Notes: a model not told the origin generated them from the sequence alone. 34,315 nucleotides of DNA from Gracilibacillus suaedae (GCF_017599345.1 NZ_JAGFVL010000018.1:1-34315); one strand, 5' to 3'; counted from the stretch's first letter, positions 16,751-25,672 are shown. A program made the numbers and translations.

Positions 16751-17807
16751 GTTGATCCCATCCTTTTTTTGTATTGGCTATTCTTGGTTTTTCTCGAAAT
16801 CTCACTAAAATGTAAGTGGCAATGATGGCTAATGTTAGTAGTATCACTTGATCAAAACGTTGATGAACCATTATTTCAGTCAAGCCAAAGGCTATCACTA
16901 ACGATACTATTGGCGATGTAATCCAGACTTTCGCTATTTGGTGGATAATTTTTTGTTTCCAAACTTCTTTAAATTGGTTGCTGGCATTTATCCCGACTAT
17001 CGCTGAAGTTGTTACCTGGGTCATTGGGATTGGAATACCTAGCAATGAAGCAACTACTACCAGTCCACCTGTTGCACCAGAAATCACAATGCCATTGCCT
17101 AAAGTAAGTGAAGTAATCTTTTTGGCATTCGTTTCTAATACTCTGCCACCAAATAAAATACTACCTAATGCTACAACGAGCGCCATTAAAGGTAAACCCA
17201 TGTCCATTGAAGTAATCCCTGCGCCTACTAACGGTCCTAATGTATTCGCTACATTATTCATACCAGCAGCAATTGCTTCTATTATACCAGTTAACAGTAA
17301 TAAAAAAGTTAAAAGCTTTACTGGTGGGCGATAATTCATTCTATCATTTAATTTTTTTCTGATTTTTTCAAGACACATTGTTATTAAAAAAGCCCCAACT
17401 GGTATAATGATCCAAAAAGCTATAATGAGTAACACCATTTGAAGATTCAGTTGTTGATAACTGAGACCTACTCCAATGATGGCTCCCACTGTCACCTCAC
17501 TCGTGGATAACGGAATTCCAATATAATTCGTAATTAACAATGTAAATCCTGAAACAACTAAAATAATACAAGCGATTCTTATATCTAAAATTTCTTCGGA
17601 GATGATACCTTTTCCAAGAGTATTCGCAACATGCTGCCCTCCAAGTATCGCACCCGTAACAGCACCAACTCCCGCAATAATTAGTGCGTACTTTCGTTGC
17701 TTGATCACTTTAGTACCGTACGTAATACTCATGCTAGCTGCTGAACCACTTGCTCCAATATTAAAGGCAAATAGACAAGCAGCTAATATTGCAATGATTG
17801 CTAACAT
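16710..17807 (-). CDS. cysP: CysP-type sulfate permease (PiT family)
   Basis: Membrane protein (365 aa from this start) of the inorganic phosphate transporter superfamily, with two inverted PiT half-repeats. The first signature is FAFNIGASGSAASM and the second GMNNVANTLGPLVG. The first matches CysP (YlnA), the B. subtilis sulfate permease, rather than true phosphate carriers. I prefer the ATG at 17807, giving MLAIIAIL. An in-frame TTG at 17819 adds four residues, and neither start has a strong ribosome binding site. The C-terminal tail (HGESLLSGSRTRR) is encoded inside the start of cobA. Control by the upstream SAM-I riboswitch fits sulfate uptake. Confidence 0.85.
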   Translation of the reverse strand: MLAIIAILAACLFAFNIGASGSAASMSITYGTKVIKQRKYALIIAGVGAVTGAILGGQHVANTLGKGIISEEILDIRIACIILVVSGFTLLITNYIGIPLSTSEVTVGAIIGVGLSYQQLNLQMVLLIIAFWIIIPVGAFLITMCLEKIRKKLNDRMNYRPPVKLLTFLLLLTGIIEAIAAGMNNVANTLGPLVGAGITSMDMGLPLMALVVALGSILFGGRVLETNAKKITSLTLGNGIVISGATGGLVVVASLLGIPIPMTQVTTSAIVGINASNQFKEVWKQKIIHQIAKVWITSPIVSLVIAFGLTEIMVHQRFDQVILLTLAIIATYILVRFREKPRIANTKKGWDQHGESLLSGSRTRR

Positions 17808-17900
17808 CTCAGATCCCAACTTTCACCACAACAATAAAGTGGAATTATTTTTAGTATAAATACCCTATCCCAATAAGAAAACTCGGATTATGAATATAGA

Positions 17901-17933
17901 AAAACTCCTACTTGACGACAAAGTAGGAGTTTT
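17901..17933 (-). terminator. Riboswitch-controlled terminator before cysP
   Basis: Thirteen-base perfect arms AAAACTCCTACTT (17901-17913) and AAGTAGGAGTTTT (17921-17933) with a 7-base loop, directly downstream of the S-box on the minus strand. Formed when SAM is bound. Confidence 0.9.
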
Positions 17934-17934
17934 C

Positions 17935-18034
17935 CTCTTATCTGCCAAGTAATACCTGCTGGAAGTAGCACAGTGCTTATTTAGCCTGTTGCTGAGAATT
18001 CGTCGGGCCAGTTCCCTCCTTCTCTCTTGATAAG
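17935..18034 (-). ncRNA. SAM-I (S-box) riboswitch of cysP-cobA
   Basis: The minus strand begins CTTATCAAGAGAGAAGGAGG and continues GGAACTGGCCCGACGA, CTCAGCAAC, and closes GCAGATAAGAGG. These are the conserved S-box blocks: P1 CTTATC/GATAAG, P2 kink-turn GA region, CTCAGCAAC core. The terminator follows immediately. SAM binding should stop transcription into cysP-cobA. Confidence 0.95.
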
Positions 18035-18078
18035 ATCATATGTTATTTTCATTTCTTACCACCGTTGATGATGTACAT

Positions 18079-18107
18079 AATATAAGCTATTCTTAAGTAA
18101 TTGTCAA
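18079..18107 (-). promoter_or_regulatory. Promoter of the cysP-cobA operon
   Basis: Minus strand TTGACA (18102-18107), 17-base spacer, TATATT (18079-18084), about 45 bases upstream of the S-box aptamer. Confidence 0.85.
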
Positions 18108-18140
18108 TAGATTCCATCCAAATATTTTTTAAGATTTACC

Positions 18141-18169
18141 TTGTAATTATTTCCTCAATGATGTATGAT
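18141..18169 (+). promoter_or_regulatory. Promoter of metI-metC
   Basis: TTGTAA (18141-18146), 17-base spacer, TATGAT (18164-18169), with an expected start about 25 bases before the S-box aptamer. It lies back to back with the cysP promoter, with 33 bp between the two -35 boxes. Confidence 0.65.
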
Positions 18170-18198
18170 GTTTGTATTATATTTCCATAATTATTATA

Positions 18199-18300
18199 TC
18201 TTATCGAGAGAGGTCTAGGGACTGGCCCGATGACACCTCAGCAACCAGCAAAGCAATTGTATGGTGCTAAATCCAGACGGTAATTTACCAAAGATAAGAG
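18199..18300 (+). ncRNA. SAM-I (S-box) riboswitch of metI-metC
   Basis: S-box blocks in order: CTTATCGAGAGAGGTCTAGG, GACTGGCCCGATGACACC, TCAGCAACC, GGTGCTAAATCCAG, and the closing AAGATAAGAG pairing with the 5' CTTATC. Followed by a strong terminator at 18317-18352. Confidence 0.97.
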
Positions 18301-18316
18301 AATGCAACCTTAATCA

Positions 18317-18352
18317 AGGAGGTCTTCTACTTATCGAAGACCTCTTTTTTTT
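18317..18352 (+). terminator. Riboswitch-controlled terminator before metI
   Basis: Arms GAGGTCTTC (18319-18327) and GAAGACCTC (18336-18344), then eight T. Expected to form in the SAM-bound state. Confidence 0.95.
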
Positions 18353-18374
18353 ATTTTAGAAAGGATGAATCAAA

Positions 18375-19460
18375 ATGAACAATATCGAAACAACCCTTGC
18401 ACAAATAGGTAATCGAAAAGATCCACGTACTGGTGCAGTAGAAGCACCTATTTATTTATCAACCGCCTATCAACACCCATCACTAGGAGAGACAACCGGC
18501 TATGATTATACACGAACTGCAAATCCTACAAGGGAAATTGTAGAAGATGCGATCGCAACATTAGAAAAAGGTGCTAAAGGATTCGCCTGTTCTTCTGGCA
18601 TGGCCGCTATCCAACTAGTCTTCTCCTTATTCAAACAAGGTGACGAAATAATCGTAACCGAAGATATTTATGGTGGAAGCTATCGATTATTTCAGCATTT
18701 TCAAGAATCTTATAACATCAAACCAGTATATGCAGATGCAGAAGAAATGGAACAGTATATTAACCCAAACACGAAAGCTATTTTCATAGAAACACCAACT
18801 AACCCGCTTTTATTGGAAATTAATATCGAGAAATTAGCCGCATTGGCTAAGAAGCATCAATTACTCTTTATTGTTGACAACACCTTTTACACACCATATT
18901 TACAACAGCCCTTAACACAAGGGGCAGATATTGTGATTCATTCCGCTACCAAATATTTAGGTGGACATAATGATGTACTCGCCGGACTAGTTGTAGTAAA
19001 GGATGTTACATTAGGCGAACAATTAACGTATCTCCACAATGCCATTGGTGCCGTACTTTCACCACTGGATACGATGCTTTTAATAAGAGGAATGAAAACA
19101 TTATCACTTCGACTTGAGAAGCAACAACAAAATGCTAGACAATTAGCAGCTTTTTTAAAGGAATTATCCTTAGTGGAGGAAGTGCTTTATCCTGGCAAAG
19201 GAGCTATGATTAGTTTTCGAGTACAGGCTAAGTCAATCGTTTCTCCATTTCTAGAAAAATTAAAAATTATTTCATTTGCAGAAAGTTTAGGAGGCGTAGA
19301 AAGCTTTATTACCTACCCAGCAACCCAAACCCACGCAGATATCCCGAGAGAAGAACGGGAGAGACGGGGAATTAGTGATACATTACTTCGATTTTCTGTT
19401 GGGATTGAGGCAGTGGAAGATTTGAAACAAGACATTCAACAAGCATTAGGAGGGAATTAA
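18375..19460 (+). CDS. metI: MetI: cystathionine gamma-synthase/O-acetylhomoserine sulfhydrylase
   Basis: PLP-dependent Cys/Met-metabolism enzyme (361 aa) that joins an activated homoserine ester with cysteine (or sulfide) on the way to methionine. The PLP lysine is K193 in SATKYLGGHND. The phosphate-binding YDYTRTANPTR (43-53) and SSGMAA (73-78) segments are present, with the VDNTF strand ahead of the lysine. It follows the S-box leader with an AGAAAGGATG ribosome binding site, and metC starts one base after its stop codon region. This matches B. subtilis metI-metC (yjcI-yjcJ). Confidence 0.93.
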   Translation: MNNIETTLAQIGNRKDPRTGAVEAPIYLSTAYQHPSLGETTGYDYTRTANPTREIVEDAIATLEKGAKGFACSSGMAAIQLVFSLFKQGDEIIVTEDIYGGSYRLFQHFQESYNIKPVYADAEEMEQYINPNTKAIFIETPTNPLLLEINIEKLAALAKKHQLLFIVDNTFYTPYLQQPLTQGADIVIHSATKYLGGHNDVLAGLVVVKDVTLGEQLTYLHNAIGAVLSPLDTMLLIRGMKTLSLRLEKQQQNARQLAAFLKELSLVEEVLYPGKGAMISFRVQAKSIVSPFLEKLKIISFAESLGGVESFITYPATQTHADIPREERERRGISDTLLRFSVGIEAVEDLKQDIQQALGGN

Positions 19461-19461
19461 G

Positions 19462-20628
19462 ATGGGATATTCAAAAGAAACAACACTCGCACATGGAGGG
19501 AGTCAACAAGGTTATCAGGAAAATCATACAGGTGCAGTTAACCCACCAATTTATGTATCATCTACCTATCATCAGCAGCAACTAAACGAATTTGGTGATT
19601 ATGATTATAGTCGATCTGGTAATCCTACGCGTGACCAATTAGAAGCAGCGATTGCCAAATTAGAGAATGGGACAGCAGGGTTTGCTTTTTCATCTGGTAT
19701 GGCGGCGATATCGTCGGCATTTATGCTGTTACAAGCTGGCGATCACATCGTCATTACCAAAGATGTTTACGGTGGTACTTTTCGTTTTGTCACGCAATTG
19801 TTAACACAATTTTCGATTGAGCATACTTTTGTTGATATGACAAATCCAGCAGAAATAGAAGCAGTGATTCAGCCAAATACAAAGGTAATATACATGGAAA
19901 CACCAGCAAATCCCTTATTACAGATTACCGATATTAGTCAAGTAGTTCAGCTTGCGAAGAAATACAAATGCTTAACATATTTAGACAATACCTTTATGAC
20001 TCCTTTGCACCAACAACCATTAGATCTTGGTGTCGATATCGTCTTACATAGTGCCACTAAATTTTTATCTGGTCACAGTGATATTGTTGCCGGTTTAGCC
20101 GTTACCAAAAATGAAGAATTGGCCGCTAGACTGAAGTTTGTCCAAAACACGTATGGTGCGATTCTTGGTGCAAAAGACTGCTATCAATTATTGCAAGGTA
20201 TGAAAACATTGGAACCAAGATTTTCTAGAAGTGTGTCATCAGCGATAAAGCTAGCTGAATATTTCGATTCACATGATGAAATAGAACATGTCTATTACCC
20301 AGGTTTACAACATCATCCCGGTTCTTCTATTCATGCCAAACAATCCTCTAGCCCAGGCGCCGTATTATCTTTTGTAATAAAGGATCATGTCGATGCCAAA
20401 AACTTTGTGGAACAATTATCTATTCCTGTGTTTGCAGTTAGCCTTGGTGCAGTCGAGTCGATTTTATCTCACCCGGCTACCATGTCCCATGCTGCAATGC
20501 CAGTAGCAGAAAGAGAAGCTAGAGGTATTAGTGAACGACTATTCCGTTTATCTGTTGGGATTGAAAATGTAGAAGATCTTATCGCAGACTTTAAAAATGC
20601 CTTAACCGTAGAAGCTAAGGTGTTATAA
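19462..20628 (+). CDS. metC: MetC: cystathionine beta-lyase
   Basis: PLP-dependent enzyme (388 aa) that splits cystathionine to homocysteine, pyruvate and ammonia. The PLP lysine is K200 in SATKFLSGHSD. DYSRSGNPTRDQLE (48-61) and SSGMAAIS (77-84) bind the cofactor. It is a paralogue of the gene just upstream; the one-base gap indicates translational coupling. Ribosome binding site AGGAGGG lies inside the metI 3' end. Assigned as the lyase by position and length, as in B. subtilis; sequence alone does not fully separate the two activities. Confidence 0.9.
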   Translation: MGYSKETTLAHGGSQQGYQENHTGAVNPPIYVSSTYHQQQLNEFGDYDYSRSGNPTRDQLEAAIAKLENGTAGFAFSSGMAAISSAFMLLQAGDHIVITKDVYGGTFRFVTQLLTQFSIEHTFVDMTNPAEIEAVIQPNTKVIYMETPANPLLQITDISQVVQLAKKYKCLTYLDNTFMTPLHQQPLDLGVDIVLHSATKFLSGHSDIVAGLAVTKNEELAARLKFVQNTYGAILGAKDCYQLLQGMKTLEPRFSRSVSSAIKLAEYFDSHDEIEHVYYPGLQHHPGSSIHAKQSSSPGAVLSFVIKDHVDAKNFVEQLSIPVFAVSLGAVESILSHPATMSHAAMPVAEREARGISERLFRLSVGIENVEDLIADFKNALTVEAKVL

Positions 20629-20695
20629 GTAAAGCTTGATAATCCACTGCTACTGTGAACTAATGAAAATTTGTCTCGATACTATCGTTTGTTGA

Positions 20696-20876
20696 GCGGA
20701 CATCTGGTGCGTTAATTGACGGAATAGCACCCGTTTTTCGGTGTTTGCGGACATTTAATACCTTAATCGAATCATTTGAACTTCAAGTAACACTATAGTC
20801 GATGAATAGCGGAACAGATGTCCGTGGGCACCCTAAAAACAGAGCTTTTGTTACAAATAACGGAGCAAATGTCCGT
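20696..20876. repeat. GCGGACAT four-unit dispersed inverted element, copy 2
   Basis: Same order as at 5069-5249: plus-oriented GCGGACATCTGGTGCGTTAA (20696) and GCGGACATTTAATACCTTAA (20747), then inverted AATAGCGGAACAGATGTCCG (ending 20824) and AATAACGGAGCAAATGTCCG (ending 20876). The segments between units are also alike, for example TTTTCGGTGTT and TCGATGAATAGCGGAA. Just beyond, at about 20954-20975, the internal piece CAAACTTCAAGTAACAC recurs once more. It fills most of the metC/tauE convergent gap. Confidence 0.88.
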
Positions 20877-21017
20877 CTTTTTCCACACTGCAGCACAACA
20901 CTTATTCCCATTCAAAATCTTTGTTCAACTTAAACGTCTGTATATCCCATCATTTCAAACTTCAAGTAACACAGTGATAACAAGAAGCTAATACCTTGAT
21001 AAGCTTCACTAATGATC

Positions 21018-21049
21018 AAGGGGCAAAATCCCCCAGACCATAGCCCCTT
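21018..21049. terminator. Possible bidirectional terminator, metC / TauE gene
   Basis: Arms AAGGGGC (21018-21024) and GCCCCTT (21043-21049) followed by TGTTGTT on the plus strand; a weaker CTTGAT/ATCAAG pairing lies just before. It is the only hairpin of note between the convergent genes apart from the repeat. Confidence 0.5.
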
Positions 21050-21062
21050 TGTTGTTAATCTA

Positions 21063-21818
21063 TTAACCTATCAAAAGCCGAATCGCTCCCAAAGCAGCAA
21101 ATGTTAATACTAATATTTGAAATAATTTTTGCGGCATAATTTTGATAATCCTTACACCTATCCAAGCTCCGATGAGTATAGCAGGAATAAGCCATACATT
21201 GAATGTTATCGACTCGGCTGTAATAATACCTAAAGAAATATAGAATGGCACCTTGATAACATTCACAAATAAGAAGAACCAAGCACCTGTACCTACAAAT
21301 TCTTGTTTCGGTAATCCTTTGACGAGTAAATATATTGCCATTACTCCGCCAGCAGCATTACCAATCATTGTAGCAAAACCTGCTAGGACACCCATACTAA
21401 AAGTAAAAATCTTTGATTTTGGTAACAGTTTTACGAAGCGTTCTCCTAATTTTTCTCTACTAATATGTAATAAAATAAGTGCTAATATTAAAACACCAAT
21501 CATTGGTTTTAACTGCTCACTTGTCACAATATCTAACACAAGATATCCAAGTACAATCCCTACTAATACCCATGGTACTAACGAGAATAAATAACGCCAA
21601 ACAACATTTCTGCGATAATAAATAACAGCAAATAAATCACCGACGATTAATAAAGGTAATAAAATACCTACAGATTCACGAGCCGGAAAGATTATCATAA
21701 AAATAGAAACCACCAAAATCCCCATACTCGCTACTCCAGCTTTGGCAAAACCTATTAAAAGTGCCGAAAATATGATAATTATCCATTCTAATATAGTTAA
21801 CTCAAAAATGATAAACAC
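21063..21818 (-). CDS. TauE/SafE-family membrane permease
   Basis: Integral membrane protein (251 aa, about eight helices) of the sulfite/sulfonate exporter TauE/SafE family. The family opening FSALLIGFAKAGVASMGIL (17-35) and a second half-repeat around MGVLAGFATMIGNAAGGVMA are visible. Members move sulfite, sulfoacetate or other small anions. Its position beside methionine/sulfate genes is suggestive, but no sulfur-responsive leader is seen. The start is read as GTG at 21818 with only GAG directly before it, so the exact N-terminus is uncertain. Confidence 0.85.
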   Translation of the reverse strand: MFIIFELTILEWIIIIFSALLIGFAKAGVASMGILVVSIFMIIFPARESVGILLPLLIVGDLFAVIYYRRNVVWRYLFSLVPWVLVGIVLGYLVLDIVTSEQLKPMIGVLILALILLHISREKLGERFVKLLPKSKIFTFSMGVLAGFATMIGNAAGGVMAIYLLVKGLPKQEFVGTGAWFFLFVNVIKVPFYISLGIITAESITFNVWLIPAILIGAWIGVRIIKIMPQKLFQILVLTFAALGAIRLLIG

Positions 21819-21844
21819 CTCATTCTATGGATACGATAAAGTGA

Positions 21845-21881
21845 GACTATGATCAGTGGTGGTCTTACAGACGATTAGCAT
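21845..21881 (+). repeat. TACAGNCGATTAGCAT dispersed repeat, copy 1
   Basis: GACTATGATCAGTGGTGG followed by TCTTACAGACGATTAGCAT. A second copy at 26787-26820 shares GACTA, TCAG, a G-rich stretch and TTACAGCCGATTAGCAT. Noncoding, between the SDR and TauE genes. Confidence 0.65.
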
Positions 21882-21890
21882 CGTTAGAAA

Positions 21891-21912
21891 GTGAGAGTTT
21901 TAAAACTCTCAC
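21891..21912 (-). terminator. SDR gene terminator (perfect palindrome)
   Basis: Perfect 22-base palindrome with arms GTGAGAGTTTT/AAAACTCTCAC, followed on the minus strand by TTTCT. It lies 20 bases beyond the SDR stop codon. Confidence 0.7.
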
Positions 21913-21931
21913 TGACCATTAGCGAATCTTA

Positions 21932-22750
21932 TTAGGAAAAATCCTTCCACCTTAAATAACGATAATCTTTTTCACTTGCTTTAGCAGCCTTTTGTTTTAA
22001 ATCGTCCAAGTGATCATAAACCGTAACAATCCTCCCTTGAAAGGCTTGTAATTGATCATCGATCATTTTCTCGACCCAACTAGGTGCACGATCAGGTGAA
22101 ACGTCTACATTATCTTCAAAAAGCTTTTCAACATTGGCTAAATATTTCTTTCCCTCGTTACTGGTTCGCTGATATTTTGTCATGTCCGTATCATTTAAAC
22201 CGGGATCAAGTGCATAAACTTCAACACTGGTTTCCTGTAATTCCTTAGCTAGATTTTCTGTAAATCTGGCAATGGCTGTTTTGGATGTGCCGTAACCATT
22301 TCCATATGGAAAAGCATCAAGTGTGCCTCCTCCAATAATATTAATGATTTTACCGGCTTGTTGTTCCAACATGAATGGAATAACTGCTGAAGCACAATGA
22401 TAGGTTCCAATTAGATTGGTTTCGATATCTTGTTTAAACAAATCAGAAGACACTTCCCACGTTGGACCTATTGCCCGAAAAGACCCTGCATTATTAATCC
22501 ACACGTCAATTTTTCCAAACGTATCAATGACATACTTTAAAGTAGTTACTACATCATTTAAATTAGTTACATCCATGGCAACCATTCGGTGGTCTCCCGC
22601 ATATTGTAACAGCTCTTCTCGAACTTCTTTTAATTGCTGTTCATTTCTTCCGGATCCAATGACAATAAATTCACGTTTAGCAAAATAATGAGCCATGTTT
22701 CGACCAATGCCCCTTGTTGCACCAGTAATGAAAATCACTTCTTGATTCAT
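21932..22750 (-). CDS. Short-chain dehydrogenase/reductase
   Basis: Classical SDR fold (272 aa) with the NAD(P) motif TGATRGIG (9-16), NNAG (86-89) and the catalytic Y153-x3-K157 (YGTSK). The substrate is unknown. The position of the catalytic serine, 13 residues before the tyrosine, is Gly140 (NIIGGGT); Thr143 is the nearest hydroxyl. The R35 after the second strand (GSGRN) suggests NADP(H). Spacing of 49 bases to the AEC carrier upstream allows co-transcription. A palindromic terminator follows. Confidence 0.88.
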   Translation of the reverse strand: MNQEVIFITGATRGIGRNMAHYFAKREFIVIGSGRNEQQLKEVREELLQYAGDHRMVAMDVTNLNDVVTTLKYVIDTFGKIDVWINNAGSFRAIGPTWEVSSDLFKQDIETNLIGTYHCASAVIPFMLEQQAGKIINIIGGGTLDAFPYGNGYGTSKTAIARFTENLAKELQETSVEVYALDPGLNDTDMTKYQRTSNEGKKYLANVEKLFEDNVDVSPDRAPSWVEKMIDDQLQAFQGRIVTVYDHLDDLKQKAAKASEKDYRYLRWKDFS

Positions 22751-22799
22751 ATTATCACCTCTTATGTATATTCCTACTTTAATGGATTAATAGTTTGAA

Positions 22800-23711
22800 C
22801 TAGACTATCAGATTAACAATCAACCAAATTAAGATAAAACTGATTATCATCGTAATATTGGACGCAGTACCGACAAGCCGTTGGTTATAGCCAAACATGA
22901 TGGCATATGGTAATACAGACGCAGGGGTTGGTAATATAAAACCGATCAATAACGTAAATTTAAACATTTCCTCTACTGGTAACCACACGTAACACGCAAA
23001 CCCGGCAATCAGTCCAATCCCATACTTGGTAAATAAAAATTTCGCAATAAGTTTTCCATACCCTTTTGCAAAAGAGAAGTTTAAGTACAAACCTAATAGC
23101 AATAGTGATAACGGCATATTAGCTCCAGAGATTACACTCGTTACATCTATAACTATATCAGGTAATTCAAAACCGATAATATTAATCAAACACATCATTA
23201 GATATGTCTGCAGCGGAATCGATTTCGATAATTTAACGATAATCGATCTCGTCTCCAGCATCCCGGCACTACCTGCATATACACCGGCAATAATATAGCT
23301 GAGTCCAAATACAATAAATGCATTACCGACATCAAACATGCCAAAATATTTTAACCCATCGAAACCAAATAAACCTTCTACAAGTGGATAGGCAAATAAT
23401 CCGATGTTTAATCCTGGGACCATCATCCCGAACGTACCTTTAATATCTTTCGGATGATTACGAAATACCATAAGTGCAAGTACGGCATTAATCACACCGT
23501 ATATAAAAGCAATAATAACCAAATAAAATAATGAAGCCGAAAAGTCAACATCACTAAACGTCACGATAATTAAACATGGTAATGTTAAATTAAAGACTAC
23601 CCTTGCTATTCCTTCGCCATCTTTTTCTTTAACAAGACTAAATCGTTTTAATACATAACCAATTGCAATAATAACAATTGAAATTATAAATTGTTCGTTA
23701 AATCCGCTCAT
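22800..23711 (-). CDS. AEC-family membrane carrier
   Basis: Auxin efflux carrier-like transporter (303 aa, about ten helices). LTLPCLIIVTFS in the first half and the C-terminal GFILPTPASVLPYAIMFGYN with its helix-breaking prolines are typical. Bacterial members carry malate, malonate or other organic acids. I chose the ATG at 23711 because AGGGAG lies 10 bases upstream. An in-frame GTG at 23747 would add 12 polar residues (MKRNETTGSYSK) with a poorly spaced site. It is probably transcribed together with the SDR gene downstream. Substrate unknown. Confidence 0.85.
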   Translation of the reverse strand: MSGFNEQFIISIVIIAIGYVLKRFSLVKEKDGEGIARVVFNLTLPCLIIVTFSDVDFSASLFYLVIIAFIYGVINAVLALMVFRNHPKDIKGTFGMMVPGLNIGLFAYPLVEGLFGFDGLKYFGMFDVGNAFIVFGLSYIIAGVYAGSAGMLETRSIIVKLSKSIPLQTYLMMCLINIIGFELPDIVIDVTSVISGANMPLSLLLLGLYLNFSFAKGYGKLIAKFLFTKYGIGLIAGFACYVWLPVEEMFKFTLLIGFILPTPASVLPYAIMFGYNQRLVGTASNITMIISFILIWLIVNLIV

Positions 23712-23796
23712 TTTACTGTAACTCCCTGTTGTCTCGTTTCTTTTCACCCCTTCTACTATATCACATCGTGCAACAATTCGTATTTATCTTAATCTT

Positions 23797-23825
23797 TTGA
23801 CAGATATAGTCCCTAGATGTACCAT
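23797..23825 (+). promoter_or_regulatory. Candidate promoter of lipM-lipA
   Basis: TTGACA (23797-23802), 17-base spacer, TACCAT (23820-23825). The leader then holds AAGGGGGACTAG and an imperfect TAGTTTTC/GGAAACTA inverted repeat (about 23866-23886) overlapping the ribosome binding site. Confidence 0.6.
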
Positions 23826-23893
23826 AATTATGGAAATAGTTTAAAAATTCTAAAAGGGGGACTAGTTTTCTCATCAAGGGAAACTAACACTAT

Positions 23894-24712
23894 ATGACGG
23901 AGACATGGTATTTTATAGACACAGAGAAACAGACACCAGCTTACAATATGGCAGTCGACGAGTGCTTACTTCATTGGCACAGCAAAAACAAAATACCACC
24001 AACTATTCGTTTTTATGAATGGCTGCCAGCAGGATTGTCGATCGGTTATTTTCAAAAAACCGTCAATAAGATTGATTTGGAAGCAGTCCGGAATCATGGT
24101 ATAGATCTTGTCAGACGGTTGACAGGTGGGCGTGCTGTTTTACATGATCAGGAATTAACCTACAGTGTGATCGTATCCGAGGCGCATCCTAAAATGCCTA
24201 AGTCCATAAAAGAAGCCTATATGGTACTATCAAAAGGATTGTTAGAAGGTTTCCGTAGCTTAGGTATTGATGCATCCTTTGCTATACCTGAGGGTAAGTT
24301 AAATACAACACAATCTGCTGTCTGTTTTGAAGAGCCTTCATGGTATGAACTGGTAGTCGATCAAAAGAAAGCTGCGGGCAGTGCCCAAACAAGAAAACAA
24401 GGGGTTATTTTACAGCATGGCTCGATCCCGTTATCAGTCGACAATGATAAACTTTATGATTTGTTTATTTACCGAAATGAAAGGGTAAAGCAAAGAGCAC
24501 GGGATGCCTTTGATAATAAGGCCATTTCTATTGAGCAAGCAGCAAACAGAAAAGTCACATTAAAAGAAGTGAAAGAAGCCTTTAAAAAAGGATTTGAAAA
24601 AGGGCTAGACATTAAGCTACAGGAATTTCAATTTACGAAGGAACAAGAACAAGAAATCAGTGAACTTATGGAACGCAAATATTTGAGTGATCAATGGAAC
24701 TTTACTAGATAG
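23894..24712 (+). CDS. lipM: Octanoyltransferase LipM
   Basis: Lipoate biosynthesis enzyme (272 aa) of the biotin/lipoate A/B ligase fold that moves octanoate from acyl carrier protein to GcvH. The RRLTGGRAVLHDQELTYSV segment (74-92) binds the acyl chain. The catalytic cysteine is C144 in QSAVCFEEPSWYEL, and the lysine motif is KKAAGSAQTR (158-167). The presence of this cysteine and overall likeness to B. subtilis LipM favour octanoyltransferase over lipoate-protein ligase LplA. It is followed after 12 bases by lipA, which inserts sulfur into the octanoyl group it delivers. Confidence 0.9.
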   Translation: MTETWYFIDTEKQTPAYNMAVDECLLHWHSKNKIPPTIRFYEWLPAGLSIGYFQKTVNKIDLEAVRNHGIDLVRRLTGGRAVLHDQELTYSVIVSEAHPKMPKSIKEAYMVLSKGLLEGFRSLGIDASFAIPEGKLNTTQSAVCFEEPSWYELVVDQKKAAGSAQTRKQGVILQHGSIPLSVDNDKLYDLFIYRNERVKQRARDAFDNKAISIEQAANRKVTLKEVKEAFKKGFEKGLDIKLQEFQFTKEQEQEISELMERKYLSDQWNFTR

Positions 24713-24724
24713 GAGCGATACACA

Positions 24725-25672
24725 ATGGCAAAAGAACAAGAACACCTTCGCAAACCGGAATGGTTGAAAATAAAAATAAATACAAACAAATCATATAACC
24801 GTCTAAAACACTTAATGCGCGATAAACGGTTAAATACTGTTTGTGAGGAAGCAAAATGCCCGAATATTCATGAATGCTGGAGTGAGAGGAAAACAGCTAC
24901 CTTTATGATTCTCGGTGATACTTGTACAAGAGGGTGCCGATTCTGTGCTGTTAAAACAGGCTTACCGAATGAACTGGACTGGGGCGAACCAAAAAGAGTT
25001 GCTGAGTCTGTTGAGATTATGGACTTAAAGCATGTTGTTGTCACAGCAGTTGCACGTGATGACCTAAAAGATGGCGGTGCTGCAGTATTTGCTGAAACGG
25101 TTAGACAAATTCGCGAAAGAGTGCCAGGTTGTACCATTGAAATTTTACCCTCTGATATGAAGGGTGATTATGAAAGCTTACATACTTTGATGGATAGTGG
25201 TCCAGACATTTTTAATCATAACATCGAAACAGTGAGAAGACTTACCAAAAAAGTACGCGCTATTGCCATGTATGACCGCTCTCTTGAATTATTACGCCGC
25301 GTAAAGGAAATTGCTCCCAATACTCCGACTAAATCGAGTATCATGGTCGGACTTGGTGAAACAAAAGAAGAACTTATTGAGGCAATGGATGATTTACGCG
25401 CCAACAATGTGGACATTGTGACGATCGGTCAATACTTACAGCCTACTAAAAAGCATTTAAATGTGGAACGTTATTACCATCCAGACGAATTCAATGAATT
25501 AAAACAAATAGCCTTATCAAAAGGTTTCAAGCATTGTGAAGCAGGGCCACTAGTTCGTTCATCCTACCATGCTGATGAACAAGTAAATCAATCTGCTGCT
25601 CAACGTCGTATTAAGTATATGAAGGGCTATGAAGAAACAAGTGGCGAAGAATTAAAGAACTTTACTTTTTAA
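24725..25672 (+). CDS. lipA: Lipoyl synthase
   Basis: Radical-SAM enzyme (315 aa) that inserts two sulfurs into protein-bound octanoate to give lipoate. The auxiliary [4Fe-4S] cluster ligands are C40-X4-C45-X5-C51 ([12 protein letters not shown]). The radical-SAM cluster is C67-X3-C71-X2-C74 (CTRGCRFC). The C-terminal serine ligand motif is seen in [21 protein letters not shown] gives the ribosome binding site. Together with LipM upstream it makes an almost complete lipoate assembly unit. Confidence 0.97.
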   Translation: MAKEQEHLRKPEWLKIKINTNKSYNRLKHLMRDKRLNTVCEEAKCPNIHECWSERKTATFMILGDTCTRGCRFCAVKTGLPNELDWGEPKRVAESVEIMDLKHVVVTAVARDDLKDGGAAVFAETVRQIRERVPGCTIEILPSDMKGDYESLHTLMDSGPDIFNHNIETVRRLTKKVRAIAMYDRSLELLRRVKEIAPNTPTKSSIMVGLGETKEELIEAMDDLRANNVDIVTIGQYLQPTKKHLNVERYYHPDEFNELKQIALSKGFKHCEAGPLVRSSYHADEQVNQSAAQRRIKYMKGYEETSGEELKNFTF

